DNA of 42,281 bases from Pezizomycotina sp. ARF18 (GCA_002224055.1 AZLU01000139.1:67124-109404); one strand, 5' to 3'; counted from the stretch's first letter, positions 10,664 to 23,401 are shown. The notes: generated by a model not told the origin, from the sequence alone. A program made the numbers and translations.

Positions 10664-12142
10664 ATGACGGACGCACTGTTAGAATACCTCGCGGACACTC
10701 TTCCTCCAGGTCTACTAAAGACCGAACAGGACACCGCCAATGCCCGCGAATACCTAAAGCACCTAACATCGCTCCCTTTGAACAGCATCCTTCACGTCGA
10801 GGCGGAATCGCTAAAGTCCAACAAGCACTCCCTCGATCTCTCGCTGCAGTCTGCAGTATCCCGCTCCCACCGCTCCATCATAAAATCCTCCGACGAGCTC
10901 TCCACCGTTCCCGAATCCATCGCCAAGCTCCGCGAGTCCGTGCAGAGGCTGCGGGAATCCGTGCCCAAGCTTGAATCGTCGATAACTTCTTTTTCCTCGA
11001 CCTTTCAGAAGGCTCCGCTGTTTTAGTGGAGCGGCAGCGGCGGCATGTCTTCGCGAGGGCGCTACCGAAGGTGCTAGACATCCTCGAGCTACCCAGCCTG
11101 CTGCAGTCAGCCATCTCGAGCTCGAACCCGTCGCTGTCGCTGGACATACACTCCACGTGAAGAGGCTTGCACAACTGTACCCTTCAATTCCCGTAATAAA
11201 ATCTATTGGCACCGAGTGCGACGAGCTACTTCAGTCGCTCACACGCAGCTTCTCAACTCGTTACGGCAGCCGCTGAGGCTTCCCGTCGCGATAAAAACGA
11301 TCGGGTACTTGAAACGCACGTCGCCGGAGATGGGTAGCGGCGAGGAGATTTGGGGTTCTATATTCCTTGTATCGCGGCTCGCATTCTTAGCAAATATACT
11401 CCAAGCTTTAGAACCGCTGAAGGACCTCGCGGAAGTAGAACGGGAGGAATGGGAGACCACGGTAGCCAAGGCACGGCTGATAGCGTCAAGGGCGGCGGCA
11501 GCCAGTCGGAAAAGTACCTCAAGCGGTGGATAGAAGTTTTCAGGGAACACAGCTTCGCGATAGTATCCATGTACAAGGCGATATTCCATCGGATTCATCA
11601 TCGTTATCATCGTCATCATCGGCCTCATCAGCTTCCTCTTCATTTCTCAAACCTCACACGTCAAGCTACACCTCACAAATTCCACTAAGTCCTACGGCAC
11701 TCAGCAGACCCGAAAAGATGGATTGGAGAAACCTCCCAGCCCTCCTTCGCCGCTGGCTACATTTGTACCACACCTACTCAAACTACTCTCCACCACCTTG
11801 CACAGATATCTACCTATAATCTCAGATAAGTCTGCTCGGGAGTCATTGCTCACACAAGTATTATACGCAGCTGGGAGTTTAGGACGGTTTGGGTGGGATT
11901 TTGGGCTTGCTTTATCGACAGGTATCCTCAAGGATCCGCTAAAACCTGTCGATGTGGCGAATGCAGAGTATCAAGAAGGTGGAGATTATTACAACGATGA
12001 GGATGACGAAGAGGGAGGAGAGTGGGTCGACGTCGTGAAGAAACATAGGATACTAGCGGAAAGGCTCGAAGATCTTGCTGCGGGAAAGGGTATCAGGACA
12101 GGCGATAACATTCGCCGAGGTTCTAGCCCGCTACTGTCGTAA
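10664..12142 (+). CDS. COG8: Conserved oligomeric Golgi complex subunit 8 (COG8/Dor1)
   Basis: Subunit of lobe B of the COG tethering complex, which captures retrograde vesicles at the Golgi. Dor1-family features run in order: an N-terminal leucine-rich helix (MTDALLEYLADTLPPGL, YLKHLTSLPLNSILHVEAES), SRSHRSIIKSSDEL, a long coiled coil (SIAKLRESVQRLRESVPKLE), the conserved VFARALPKVLDILELPSLLQ, HVKRLAQLYPSIPVIKSIG, LRLPVAIKTIGYLKR, FLVSRLAFLANIL, then EKYLKRWIEVFREHSFAIVS and a serine-rich insert (about 11590-11645). The C-terminal part has ATFVPHLLKLLSTTLHRYLP and an acidic tail. No intron is required. At least four single-base losses (near 11013, 11155, 11240 and in the 11450-11780 part) split the frame. 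Start ATG is at 10664, stop at 12140-12142. Confidence 0.87.
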
Positions 12143-13477
12143 GGCAATTCCCTATATATCGCATTGTATATATGTTAATGTGTAGATACCCATTTGTAAA
12201 ATGAAAAAAGAAAAGAAAGCAATAAAAAGATGAAGGGATGAATTAAGGTTCGAAACATCAGGCGAAACAACATGCGTTACGTGCACTCTGTTACGAATGT
12301 GTCTCCAAAGGTTCCTACAAGTGGATTTGATTTAGACATAAAGATATGCGATAAGAAAGGATCCTTGGTCCCCTTTCCAAGTCTCTCCGGTTTTCATCCT
12401 GTTCTGTGTAACTGATAGAGATGATGCAAGACTTGTTACCTCTCGGCCGCATGCATCCGCATACCAGGCGCACCGCTATAACGATTTTTTTTTTTTTGAA
12501 GTGTTGCACAACGTCTCGACAGAGAAGTCTCCCCCATGGGAGTAATCATTATAACACGGATATGGCGACAAATGTTATCAAGTTGGTATAAAAAAGACCT
12601 TGCTCCTTGAATGGTCCACCAGGCAACACCAGCAAAACGCGCAACGAACACTCGCAATTCAGGGTGTCTCATCCCACGAACGACGAGGGAGCTCAGGCCG
12701 AGCCTATCAGCTGACAAATTTTTATCTTTAGCATGATGCTCCTTCGCAACCATTCTTGATGGAACGTGCAACGATAAGGATCCCCGCAGTGATTGAGGCA
12801 AATATAGTGCCTATTCTTCGGGAGGGCCGCACTTGCGAATATATACGTAGAAAGGAGAGCGGGGAAATGCTATTAAAGCATGCATAACCTCCACATGTAC
12901 ACACCCTCCGGCCTTTCTGCGGGCGTCTTTTATGCACATAGTCTCAGTGCTTCCAGGCAAGGCTACTTGACTCTTGCAGTCAAAAAAAAGACAAAGACAA
13001 AAGAGAGTAACCGCGGTACAGGTACGTATGCAATGCTTTTAAAAGAAAAAGAAGAAGAGAAAGAGAACAAAGGCATAGTTACAATGGTCATGAGGAAATA
13101 GAAGAACATGAACAGTAGTCTCTTTCGCTGTGAAGACGAAGAGACCGATCATGTAAGAAAGGTTACCAATGGCTAGCTTTTGTTTCTTCTTCTATTCCTT
13201 ACTCTATCGTAGCTGTGGTTGGAACTTCAGCTATTTGTTTTCCTTATTATAAAAAAAAAAAAAAAAAAAAAAAGGGCTGCCAAAAATAACAAACAACTTC
13301 CCACTTGAGTGCAACTACTAGGAAAACAAACCTCTAAACCTCTAAAAAAAGTTCTCCCGTTTATATCAAACATCTTCAGTTATTTGTTTACCCATCTTAG
13401 CCATCCCTACCTATCAATATCTTTAATACAACCTCCTTTACCGTTAGCTAGCTGGATCAACTGACACAATCGCAAGC
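12143..13477. other. Intergenic, A-tract before the MFS gene
   Basis: This holds the COG8 3' flank and the MFS 5' flank. There is an uninterrupted 23-nt A-run at 13251-13273, 204 nt upstream of the MFS start, and a T-run at about 12485-12497. A minus-strand open frame of about 120 codons (12436-12801) shows no recognisable motif and I do not call it. No gene supported. Confidence 0.45.
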
Positions 13478-15852
13478 ATGAAGCCAAAGCCAATCCCAAG
13501 AAGCGGAAAAGCATCGTCTAGCTTCACGGTAGCAGACTTCTTGGAGCTGGACAGAATGCACCAAGTCACTATCGGACTGGCGGATCGAGCGAAAGCAATG
13601 GGGGCTCCTATAGCGGCAAGGAGAAGCTTACGGACTTTGAAGGGGCAATGACGAAGCAAACCCAAAGAACTGGCCTCTCTACGCTAAAATATATGCGACG
13701 TTGGTTCCGGCTCTTTGTACTCTCGTCGTGTAAGTATCCACTACATATATCTCTCTTTTCATTGTTTGCTGTGTACGGTACTCTTCTTTAGCATAAGCTT
13801 TCAAGAGCTTCGGTTGTTGAGCTTGACGTCTAATGATTAGTCTGTTTCGCTGTGGACGTTGTTATCAGAATATTTAGTGATTGTTTCTAACTTCATTGGT
13901 CAGATCTTTTCGGCTTCGATCTACGTAGCTGGAATTCCTCAGATCCAAGAGCAATACCAGGTGAGCCAAACGGTGGCCATGCTCGGATTGAGTCTCTATG
14001 TCGTTGGCCTGGGCTTGGGTAAGTATTAAGCTCTTTAAGACGGACTGATTTACCTTGTCATACCACTAACTAATATCTTCGAGCATGTAGGGCCAATGAT
14101 TGCAGCGCCTATATCCGAGACCAAGGCCGTGTAGCGGTTTACTGGATTTCAATGATCTGTTTCGCTTTATTCACCCTCGGAACGACGTTGGCTAAGTCTA
14201 TCACTGTCATCCTGATTTGCCGCTTCTTTAGCGGGGACTTTTGGTAGTCCTGCTCTCGCTGTCGGTGGAGGGACCGTCAGTGATATTTGGGTGCTTGGGA
14301 AAGCGCTGGTACGGCTGGAAATGCGTTCTTAATGATGGCCTTTTTGGGACCTGCTCTCGGTAATTCCTTCTTCCTTGGTCGCTTAATGCACTTTGAGGGA
14401 TACCGCTCTAACAAAGCCCCCCGAAATGTAGGGCCGCTCGCCGGAGTGTGATCGCCGAAAACTATCATTGGACATGGCTTATGTGGACCAGCCTGATACT
14501 TGCTGGAGTTGCTCTGCTCTCCTTGGTCTTCGCCAAAGAAACGCATAAGAAGACCATCCTTGCAAAGAGGGCCAAGGCTCGAGGCATCGTGATCCCTCTC
14601 GAGAGGACCGCTCGCGAGGGTCTGGAGCAACTCTTCGTCGTCGTGCTTGCTCGTCCTGTGAGGATGATGTTCACCGAGTGGATTGTAGTTTTCACAGCGA
14701 TGTACGATCTATATTCTACTGCTCGAGCATTTGTACTTCAGATATTCTCTTTTCTTCTTCCAATTTCCCGCAACACTCGTATCAAAGTTCAGGGGGAATA
14801 GATGCTAACTGAATCCTCGAATGTCTAGATACAATGCGTTCCTGTTCGCACTCCTGTTTCTGTTTTTCGAGGCTATCCCTTATGTGATGATCCATGTCTA
14901 CGATTTCGATCTTCAAGAAACCGGATTGAGCTTCCTCTTCCTAGTTGGAGGTGTGTTGCTGTCCGGCCTTGTGTTTTTCCTCTTCGACTACCTATGCTAC
15001 CAACCTTACGCCGCCGAGGAGCTTTCTATAAGAATAGAGTTACTCCGGAGCACCGCCTGTACTCCTCTCTGCTCGGCTCGTTCCTCGTTCCTATCGGGAT
15101 CTTCTGGTTTTCGTGGGCCGCAAATGAAACTATACACTGGGCCGTCCCTCTCGCCGGAGTTCTGATTTTCGGTTGGGGAATGGTCTCGATCTACGTATGT
15201 TTTCCAATCTTTCCCTTCAAGTTTGAGTACGTCTACGTTTTTTATGTACTATCTGACCAATTCTTTGCCCCTTTGAAAATAAATCTCCAGCTCTCGCTCG
15301 TAGCTTACATGTTTGACGTCTACGATGAACTCGTCTGCGCTTCGGCTCTTGCTGGTAAGTTTATTGCTCTGATCCAATTTCAAGATCCCATTAAATACAC
15401 AAATGACAAACCATGCGGCTAACCCTCTCACCGGTGTTGGGAACAGCAAACTCCATGGCCCGCTACGTCCTCGGCTCCATATTCCCGCTCTTCGCCGTGC
15501 AGATGTACCGCGGTCTCGGTCACCAGTGGGCCGGCAGCGTGCTCGGCTTCGTCGCTGTAGCCCTGCTACCGATCCTTGGCTGCTTTGGCTCTACGGCGAA
15601 AAGATCAGGAGCGGAAGCAACTACGCCAGCGAAGCCTCCGATTCTCTGGTTCTGGTCACCAGCAACAACAACAGCAGGCCTACGCCGATTCTTACCGTCG
15701 TCAAGCATACACCCATCGTGCCCAGGAAACCTTCGCCCCCTCGAACCCTCAATAAGCATTCATCTCTCATCATCAGCAAGCCTTACCCGGTTGCGGCACC
15801 GTCTCCGCCTCCTAGAGGTAGGGCACCTGGAGGAGCGACACGATTTGAATAA
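13478..15852 (+). CDS. MFS transporter, DHA1 drug/polyamine type
   Basis: A 12-helix plasma-membrane proton antiporter of the fungal drug:H+ antiporter-1 type (relatives of TPO polyamine and FLU1-like exporters). The cytosolic N-terminus leads to NPKNWPLYAKIYATLVPAL, then SIYVAGIPQIQEQYQVSQTV (start of the transport domain), MLGLSLYVVGLGLGPMIAAP, VAVYWISMICFALFTLGTTL, the RFFSGTFGSPALAVGGG helix, GTAGNAFLMMAFLGPALGPL, and EIRTKR-like loop residues KETHKKTIL. The second half has YNAFLFALLFLFFEAIPYVM, IFWFSWAANETIHWAVPLAG and SMARYVLGSIFPLFAVQMY ending in WLLWLYG. Introns fit at about 13728-13903, 14019-14090, 14360-14431, 14702-14828, 15195-15290 and 15355-15446. Roughly eight single-base losses interrupt the frame, which is more than in CCT3, so loss of function cannot be excluded. 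Substrate unknown. The C-terminal 90 residues after EKIRSGSNY are not conserved. Confidence 0.85.
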
Positions 15853-16872
15853 AATTTCCGAGAGGGGAAAATGGTAAACCAGCTGCCAAATAATTATCAC
15901 AAGGACTCGCAGACCTACCGGTAAATTTTTACTTACTGCCATGAAACTTATAATAAAAAACACTCACATGAAAAATAATCCAAAGAGGAGGTAAACATAA
16001 GCTATTGATCATAAAAGAAAATGGAAAGGCGAATATTTATATATTATAACTATTGAAAAAAAGAGGGAGGTATCCCACAATTCAAGGGAAGATAAATCAG
16101 AAAAAATTGTAATCGGAACCTAGTAATGGGGATATTTACTTTTTATCCTTTGCCTTTCGCTGCTGTATATTGAAACCCATGTTATCAGAAGTACCGCTGT
16201 TTTATGTTTATTTGTTGCACTTCCGGCGGTTAGTTTAATTATATGCTACGACCTTTTCAATATTTCTTTACCAGTGTAACACGAAGATTTGTATAAACAG
16301 GATGAAGAGTAAGGAATGGTGAAATGCCAGTACTCAATTCTATGAAAACTTCTATCACGGCTACATATTCGTGAAATAATACAAAATTTTTCGATCTCAG
16401 TTCATCAAGGAAACATGGCCAAACGCACAGATCACTTAAGCTAGTGGAAATAATATTGATTGATTGTCTTTCTATGGAATAGATATCTCGTAAGAATCGT
16501 TAAGACTAATTGCACTTGAACTAGTACGATGAAACCGTAATCTGCAAGCCCCTCAAGCGAAGGTCTACGGTAGAAAACACGAATTCGCAAAGACTGAAAA
16601 TAAGATTCATAGTTGGTCATTGAAAACACGCATAGCCAGTCGAAAGAACACCGCTAAAAAACGAAAACCCCAAAAAGAAAGACCGAAGAAAATAAAAGAA
16701 AAAGGTGATAAGTTTTATGTGCCTTATCCCATCCTTGGGATGGAAAGAATAAGGGATGATTAGAAATAAGGATGGTGAAGAATAAGTCGATGTCTAAATG
16801 ATTAACGTCCGTCATTTATCGCCCTAATTTTGTGTGTGAAAATATTTCTTCCTGGTCCTCCCAGTCTTGAAC
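15853..16872. other. Convergent intergenic region, no gene seen
   Basis: This is the 3' flanks of the MFS gene (+) and the E2-PARP gene (-). AT-rich and purine-rich sequence with stops in all frames. I see no coding or RNA gene. Confidence 0.5.
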
Positions 16873-19800
16873 TTATATCAAGGAATGGAAATCTGGTGGG
16901 ACCGCCCAGCCGTGGGTCCGGCACGCCCTTACGAACGCGTCTTTCGCTTCAACAGTCGAATACGTGTTGTATCCGGACCTGCCCTCCAACCTGGCTGGAA
17001 AGGGGTCGGTGGACGACATGGCCATGCGGATTTGCAGGAGTACGGCCTCCATGGAAGAGACAGCGGACCATCCGGAGTTGGTGAGCAGCTCCATGCAAAG
17101 GGCACCGCCGGCTGTGACGTGACCACCACCGCGTTGCTGGAACGGCAAGAACCTGGGCTTGATAACGCGGATGAAGGGCGGGGTCATAGGGAAATCCTTC
17201 CCGAAGCGCGCCTCCATAACGATGCTCTTGATGCCCGCCTTCTTCATATCCTGTGCTAACGGCAGATCCTTGTCGAATGAGTGCAGCTCAATGATCCACT
17301 GATAAACATTTTCGATAAGGTTCTCGTTGATGTACCATCCCAGCTCGGAAAGATCCTGCTGGCTCTGCAGCTTCAAGACAGTCTTGAGCTCATTCTGTAT
17401 ACGCTTGGTAGCCATTGGAGTCGCATATTCGGGAGGGGAGAGAAGCTGAATGTCGGTCAAATCCAGGACACCAGGCACAAAAGCGTCCGGATCAACCTTT
17501 CTTAGGCTTCGAAACCTCCTTCCCTTTCTTCGAATTTTCCTCATCGTCGTGGAATAGGATTGCAATATCCTCCTGATCGGTCTCATCCGTATAATAGAAC
17601 TCATCCACATCCACCTTGAATCCCAAAGAACCTGAAACGGTTTCGGTGAAGTCCGCAACAGTCTCGGTAACTTTAGAGCCGAGTTTCCCAATTTTCTTAA
17701 GTCCGCGACCGACCTTGGATTTCGGCGCCGGTGAAGGAACTGAGGCCTTAGAAGAAGATACTTTTGCTGCTTGCTTCTTATTCTGACGAGCGCGAGAGGC
17801 AGACACAGCTTCAGGGATGACTAGAGAGGTGCCTTGTGCATTCCGCGGCGTATAGCCTGCATCTTGATTTATACACCTCTCCGGCTTGTCGGTGGCGTTA
17901 TCGGTATTGTTCGCGTTATGCCCACTACCATTCTTCACGAACAGATAACGTGTCTGAATCCAGTCGAGTTGCGCGACCACGAGATGAGGGCTCTATAAAA
18001 AAAATGGTTGTTAGTTTTGCCCTCATATACAAAAGAAGAGGGAAAGAAAGGAGAGTCGGAGAGGACGCTTTCGGAAAAGTCGAGCTAATATCGTACCTTG
18101 CTAACAAATTGTTCTGGAGCGTTGACTATTTCGTTGAGGCAGATGGCCGAATCGATCCTGAGATGACTTTTTGGCCAGAAAGAACTTCCAGTGGATTGAT
18201 TGTAATAGTATCTGCCACTATACCCGAGACTAGTGTTTAGATCCAGACTATGATAGCAACCATGACCGTAAGCTCTGCCATGAGCAGTATCCTTGAAATG
18301 TAAGCCCTCACGGATGATAGAGTGCCAGTTTTGAAGTGGCGATCCATGCCATGCGAAGAGTGTGGGACCTATAAGAAGGCAAATTAGAACGCAGTTCACC
18401 AGCATATATAAAAAAAATACTATAAATTTAAAATAATTCGGCGGCTAGAGAATTCCTTACAAGCTTTGGAGGCAGTTGTTTGGGTCACCTGGCTGACAAA
18501 ACGTTGTTCTTTGTCGGGGCTCCATCGCGAACCTAAACTGAGCCCACCCATTCATACCCCAGACTCGTTCTTCGCCGGCAACGCAGCCGGTAGGAGACAA
18601 TGGGGCATTGGCGGTAGTGGAGGTCGTGGCGGCCAAAGGATCAGTGATCAGAACATCCTCTGGGGTCTCATCAATCTGAAGGATGCAACTGCGGTTGCTC
18701 GCGATGATCCAACGCAGAAGATTGCAAGCGGTCGGGCTAATCCGGTTTTTCCATTGCACCAAGGAAGCCTGCTCTCCGACTTTCTTGTTTTTGAGAAGCC
18801 AAGCTCGCATCTCGTTAACAGAGGGAAGTGTTTCGAGAATATGAACGATTGCACTACGCTTGGCGTTATCATCGATTTTGTCAAAATTCTCATGATAGAC
18901 GTTGAATTGTATGGAACATTGTCCGCACTGTTGTAAAAGTCGGGAGTAAAAATGTTCACAGAGCTCTTGTGTCCAATTGGCGGAGCGACCTTGATCTTTG
19001 GGAAGTAGTCAACCTCAATAACCCTGCAGTGTGCCTGGTCGCTTGTTGTTCCTTGCGAAGTCATCGTGATCCAGTCGCCGACCCGAAGGCTCTCTGCATC
19101 TTTTATCGACGATGTCGTCACCGTGAGCTGTTGGGTCTCGATGTGGTAGACGCCGAGCAGAGGATTGATAGCAGTTGGAAGGACCCTCAAACTATTGATA
19201 TTTCATGATAGTTAGCGCCAGAAAGCAAAAAAATAATATTTATAAAAAAAAAAAAAATATAATAACGACAAAATGCGAGTAATGCAACGTAGAAGAACAT
19301 ACTTTAAACCAACCGGGAAATCGTTGAGCTTATGAGCATGGCGCTGGCATAGCAAAAGCTAATAAGCAGATCTACCACACTGGGTTGACTAATGATTTCG
19401 TATTCCATGCTGGGTCCGAAGCCCAAAGCCATGTACTGGTAAAGGCATAGCGGTTTGCTGCAGACATAAGGCTTCAATGCCTCGAAGTTATTCTGTACCT
19501 TGGTATGACAGACGAGGCAAATTCGGTGCAGCGGACGAAATGGCGAAGCATGAATTGCATCGCTACCAGAGGGAGCGATACTGTGTCCTTGGAAGATGAT
19601 TGGAGTTCATCCTCACAGCACAAAGCCGAAAGATTCCGGTGCAAAGTCTCTTTGGCGTAGTAGACATCGTCAATCTGTTCGCCTACCCTTTCCCTGCCTT
19701 GGAAGTTATCGTAAAATCTTTCGGCTCCGTCCCATTCAAGTCCGTAGATCATGCGATACTTTAGGAGCGTGAAGAATCGGTCGTTAAGAAGCTCACACAG

Positions 19801-21005
19801 CGGGCGAGAAATGAAAACGCCTTCGAATCCGGTTCCTTTCTCTTCCTGCTCCTGGGCCTGTTTATTATCCGTGCTCCGTTGCGAGCATCCTCCTCTTCCT
19901 CGATCGGCTGTTGCGAGCCTTCGTGAAGGCGTCAATGGCCTCATCATAAGTGGGCTTGTATTTGTCAGAGATGCCGACGCAGAACTGGGCTGGTTTCCTC
20001 TCGCTAAAGCTGTAGTTTAAAAAGGAACCGAGGCCCCTGTATTTACCGGGGAAATACAAAAGGAGGACCAGATAACGGGTCGGATCAATCCTCCAGGCGG
20101 TCATGGCTTCGTCACTGATGCCCAACTTGGAGGCCTTGATGGACACCGAGATAAATCCCTTCAGCGTCGGGAGCTGACCTAGTACGCCAACTTTGTAACC
20201 GGCCCGCTTGACGGCTCGAAGATCGTGGCAGAAGGCGCGCCACCTTTCCGAATCTGGCGTGCTAGTATCCCGATCCATCTGACTGTCCCCTTCAACGTCC
20301 AGCCGGCATCTGGAGCAGATCCGTCTGACCAACCGCCTACAGATACTACATCGTCATCCTCATCTTCTGCTCCGTCTCCGTCGTATTCCTGCTCATTATC
20401 AGAATAGGTCATCTCTTCGTCCAGGTCGTCGTCGTAGTCGACGTCCTCTACCTGAGAAAGCTTCTGCTTCTTTCCCACAACAGCCTTATCAAGCCCTTGC
20501 CCGATGCGCTTCAACAGGTCAGCTACTTTGACTCCCTCTGTATCCGTCGAATTGATGACGTCTATGATAGCTGGAGCGCAACCATCTGGAGCGCATAGAA
20601 AGTATTGGTGACTCGAAGGATACTCGGACACGTCTAGCGATATTCCAATTAATAGTTAGAATCCACGCAATTGTTAATGAGAAAGATACTGTCATGATTC
20701 GGAGGCTTGGAAGTTGGGCTTGGTGATGTATTATGGAGCTTACCTGGTATGAAAGCGGTTAGCTCTACTGGCACCTGGCCATCACTTGCAGTGTAGAGAA
20801 AGGTGAAAGAGCCATCTTCGTCACCCTTGCAGATATCTGTGAAAAGATGAAGGTTAGTCAAACTACTCAAAAATGGAATCTTGATTAGACTTTATATCGA
20901 AATTCATTTTTGAATTTCTTCAGAAGTGGGACCTGCCTGATATTGATGGATGCAAGATTTGGCTCTGTGCAGCTTGAAAATCGCTGACAACTGTTTGCGA
21001 GGCAT
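16873..21005 (-). CDS. PARP-UBC fusion: ADP-ribosyltransferase with C-terminal E2 domain
   Basis: A protein of about 1,200 residues. Start MPRKQLSA at 21005; first part includes DEDGSFTFLYT and DVSEYPSSHQYFLCAP, possibly an RWD-like module, then a strongly acidic linker (about 20340-20460). A middle region (GFEGVFISRPLCELLNDRFF, MALGFGPSMEYEIISQPSVV) precedes the PARP catalytic domain: LFAWHGSPLQNWHSIIREGL (NAD-binding His), YGHGCYHS (Tyr), CLNEIVNAPEQFVSK, and a last strand PHLVVAQLDWIQTRYLFV with no glutamate. This resembles PARP16/6/8-type mono-ADP-ribosyltransferases. A lysine-rich linker (KSKVGRGLKKIGKLGSK) leads to a UBE2Q-like E2 fold at 16873-17400: FGKDFPMTPPFIRVIKPRFL and GGALCMELLTNSGW with the catalytic cysteine. 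Introns are clear at 18369-18460 and 17993-18096; others lie near 18410-20900. Several single-base losses are present. The architecture is known in filamentous ascomycetes; its biological role is not known to me. Confidence 0.85.
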
Positions 21006-21284
21006 CGCGTCTACCGTCCAATGTTGACTTCCTTTTTTATTGTCGGGGTTTCAGCAAAGGAGCTTACGGCTGATTATCGGATGAAGATTAAAAGGTGAAG
21101 TCTATGAAAATAGGGAAGGGAGATATACAAGGAATGAGAGTGACGAAGATCTAGAAGGATATAGAGAGTATGAGTCTTAAAAAAAATCACAATAAGATCT
21201 TCTTCGAATACTATGGATAATTAAGTAACCAAGTATAAAGCTTAAGGAGTTTATTAGGGGAAGAAAGAGAATGAAGGGGGATGA

Positions 21285-21288
<4 letters not shown>

Positions 21289-21327
<39 letters not shown>
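21289..21327. repeat. (GA)n microsatellite
   Basis: About nineteen perfect GA units, extended on the left by AAGAA-type purine sequence. It lies 284 nt upstream of the E2-PARP start codon, so on that gene's sense strand it is a CT repeat in the presumed promoter. Confidence 0.95.
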
Positions 21328-21330
<3 letters not shown>

Positions 21331-22143
21331 AAGTTGTTGAGTTTTGGCGTAAATAAGTTCTGTAGAGGCAAAGTTTGCTGGAGTAGAGTTCTAATGGGAA
21401 AGAATAATAATTGGTGTTCGCCGTGAGCTACTTCCAAGGAAAGTATATATATAAAAGATTTATTGATTTTTAATTTCTCTTTAATTCGAAGGAAGTTCGT
21501 GGTGCAAGGAGAAAAAAGAATCCTCAGTTATAATGGAAGGTTTTTTTTTCTTTTCTCAGTCCTTCTTTAGATGTTCCACGATACGTTTGGCGACCCTGGG
21601 ACGCGGAAGAAGCGCTACAATCTATTAGAAGCTTCTGCTCCTTGGTTCAGGCGAGGCAGTTCCCAAAGCGAAGCGAAAAACTATTCCCTTTTGCTTGATG
21701 TCTCCATAAAGCAAGTATACGTATGGGATTCCGTTATATTTTATACGAAATCGCGTTTCGACACTGCCGGGGACCAGGAGCTATGAGTCGAACTATATTT
21801 ATATTATATAGATTTTAGGGTGTCGAATACCCCAGGCGAGAAGAGAAGGTAAACCAATCCAACCCTCTCCTTCCAAAGACCTTCCAAAGAACTTCCAAGA
21901 GGAGGGAAACAGGATCTTTTAATAAGTAGGTATGATATCGATATATAATATAGGAGTCAAGGGGGAGAGATGTATAGGATGATAAATATTTATATACTCC
22001 TTGGATTTGATAGATGACTGACTGACTGCAGGGCGAACTGAAGGCTCACACTTTCCAGGTTCGCGATTATGATCAAAAGCAAGGCCAATGCGCGCGTTCT
22101 GTTATTTCTCTCAGCGGAGGGTAAGTAGTGTGGGAGTCACCAG

Positions 22144-22168
22144 CTAGCTACTTTACTTAAGTAGCTAG
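22144..22168. repeat. Perfect 9-bp inverted repeat with 7-nt loop
   Basis: CTAGCTACT at 22144-22152 and AGTAGCTAG at 22160-22168 flank the loop TTACTTA. No T-run follows it and no gene ends nearby, so I do not call it a terminator. It may be chance in TA-rich DNA. Confidence 0.6.
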
Positions 22169-23357
22169 AGTAGCGAATGAGTCCCCCTCTTGTCTTTAGC
22201 CGCAGCCTTGTCTGAGAAAATCAAAAAAGAGGGGATACCTGGACATTTGCTCGATACTCCTCTACCAGCAATGTACATACACACCCTGTACCCCTTGTTC
22301 CTTTTTTTTCCTTTTTCTTTTTTCCTTCATTTCTTTTTCGCGAAGGGTTCCCGTTCTATCCCCTCCCAGGTCATCTCAGCCTCTTTCAAACTGAACTGTC
22401 AAAGCCTCGTCTTGCCGACACCAACGCAATGCTCCCAAAGCCTTGGCGAGGATTTGCCAGAAGCAGGACCTCACAGAATCGTGATACTTTCCCGAAAGGT
22501 TTTTGTTATCAAGACTTGAGAACGTGCTGGGTTCGAGACTTGCAATACCTTGCTGGACTTCTTCGTGTGTTACCGACTTTCATTGGTGTTCCCCGTGAAT
22601 GGCAAACAGAAGCTGTATTAGGTTCGGCCAATGTCCAACGCACTGACGTTTTCTAAGTGGATATCAATGAATATAGACCGACTGAAAGGTATTTTTGTTT
22701 TCTTTACTTGGTGGTGGATCCCCAAAAAAGAACCCCACCATCTCCGCAAGGCTGCCGAACGATTGGCACCAGTTTTAACTGCTTATCGCGACTAGAGGAC
22801 AGAGACCTTTCCGAAAGTATAAAGAAATACAAATAACTTACTCAAAAACCCCCAAGGGGCCAAGGCCCCTCACAGAAAATCCCCAAAAGGTCGGAAAAGC
22901 AGATCCGAACTGTTCGTGCATTTTTGCCAATTTCACGGAGCGACAGCCTGCTGGCGTTCGTAACCCCTTCGTATACCACCACGTATGCGTTTCTACCCAT
23001 GAGAAATCCTTATGAATTTCTATATGAAGTCGAGCGATCCTCCATTCAAGCTGGCTGGTTACCTGTAAAGGCTTGCAGCTTGATTAGATAGACGTAAACT
23101 GCTAGTTGCAGCTTGCAACAAATCATTCGCTTCTGATAATTTGTTTTATCGATCTTATCAAAGCATAGGCGACTATATAAGTACTTAGTAATAGATAGAA
23201 TGACAAGCAGGTCGATGACTGTCTTTCGATTGTTATTGATTACCCTTTCATCTTTCTCCCTCGTGAAATTCAGATAGATTTCAAAAATGTATAGATGTAC
23301 ATGAATATTTTTGATTGCTGTGTTAAATAGGAATGAATTGTTAACGTTTTGGAGTTA

Positions 23358-23401
23358 ACGTGGGGCACTAGCCTGCGAGCCGGCACCGGCCAGCGAGCCA
23401 G
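23358..23401 (+). repeat. Left terminal inverted repeat
   Basis: Forty-four bases that match the reverse complement of 24587-24630 with three differences: one transversion at position 14 and two transitions at positions 25 and 27. Similarity continues beyond a short indel into TGCCAAG. It ends at an AGCGAGCCAG segment. Confidence 0.92.

Larger units (their letters stand above)
21006..23357. other. Gene-poor region upstream of the E2-PARP gene
   Basis: No gene supported. It contains a long GA repeat, TA-rich segments (about 21430-21460, 21790-21830, 21940-21990), an inverted repeat at 22144-22168 and a small palindrome at about 22853-22870 (AGGGGCC-AA-GGCCCCT). Frames near 22190-22660 give short open stretches without recognisable motifs, so they may be decayed sequence. 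The first part should contain the promoter of the minus-strand E2-PARP gene. Confidence 0.45.

Noticed and set aside
12436-12801. 121-codon minus-strand frame between COG8 and the MFS gene
   Set aside because: No recognisable motif, no homologous neighbour structure, and composition like the surrounding intergenic DNA.
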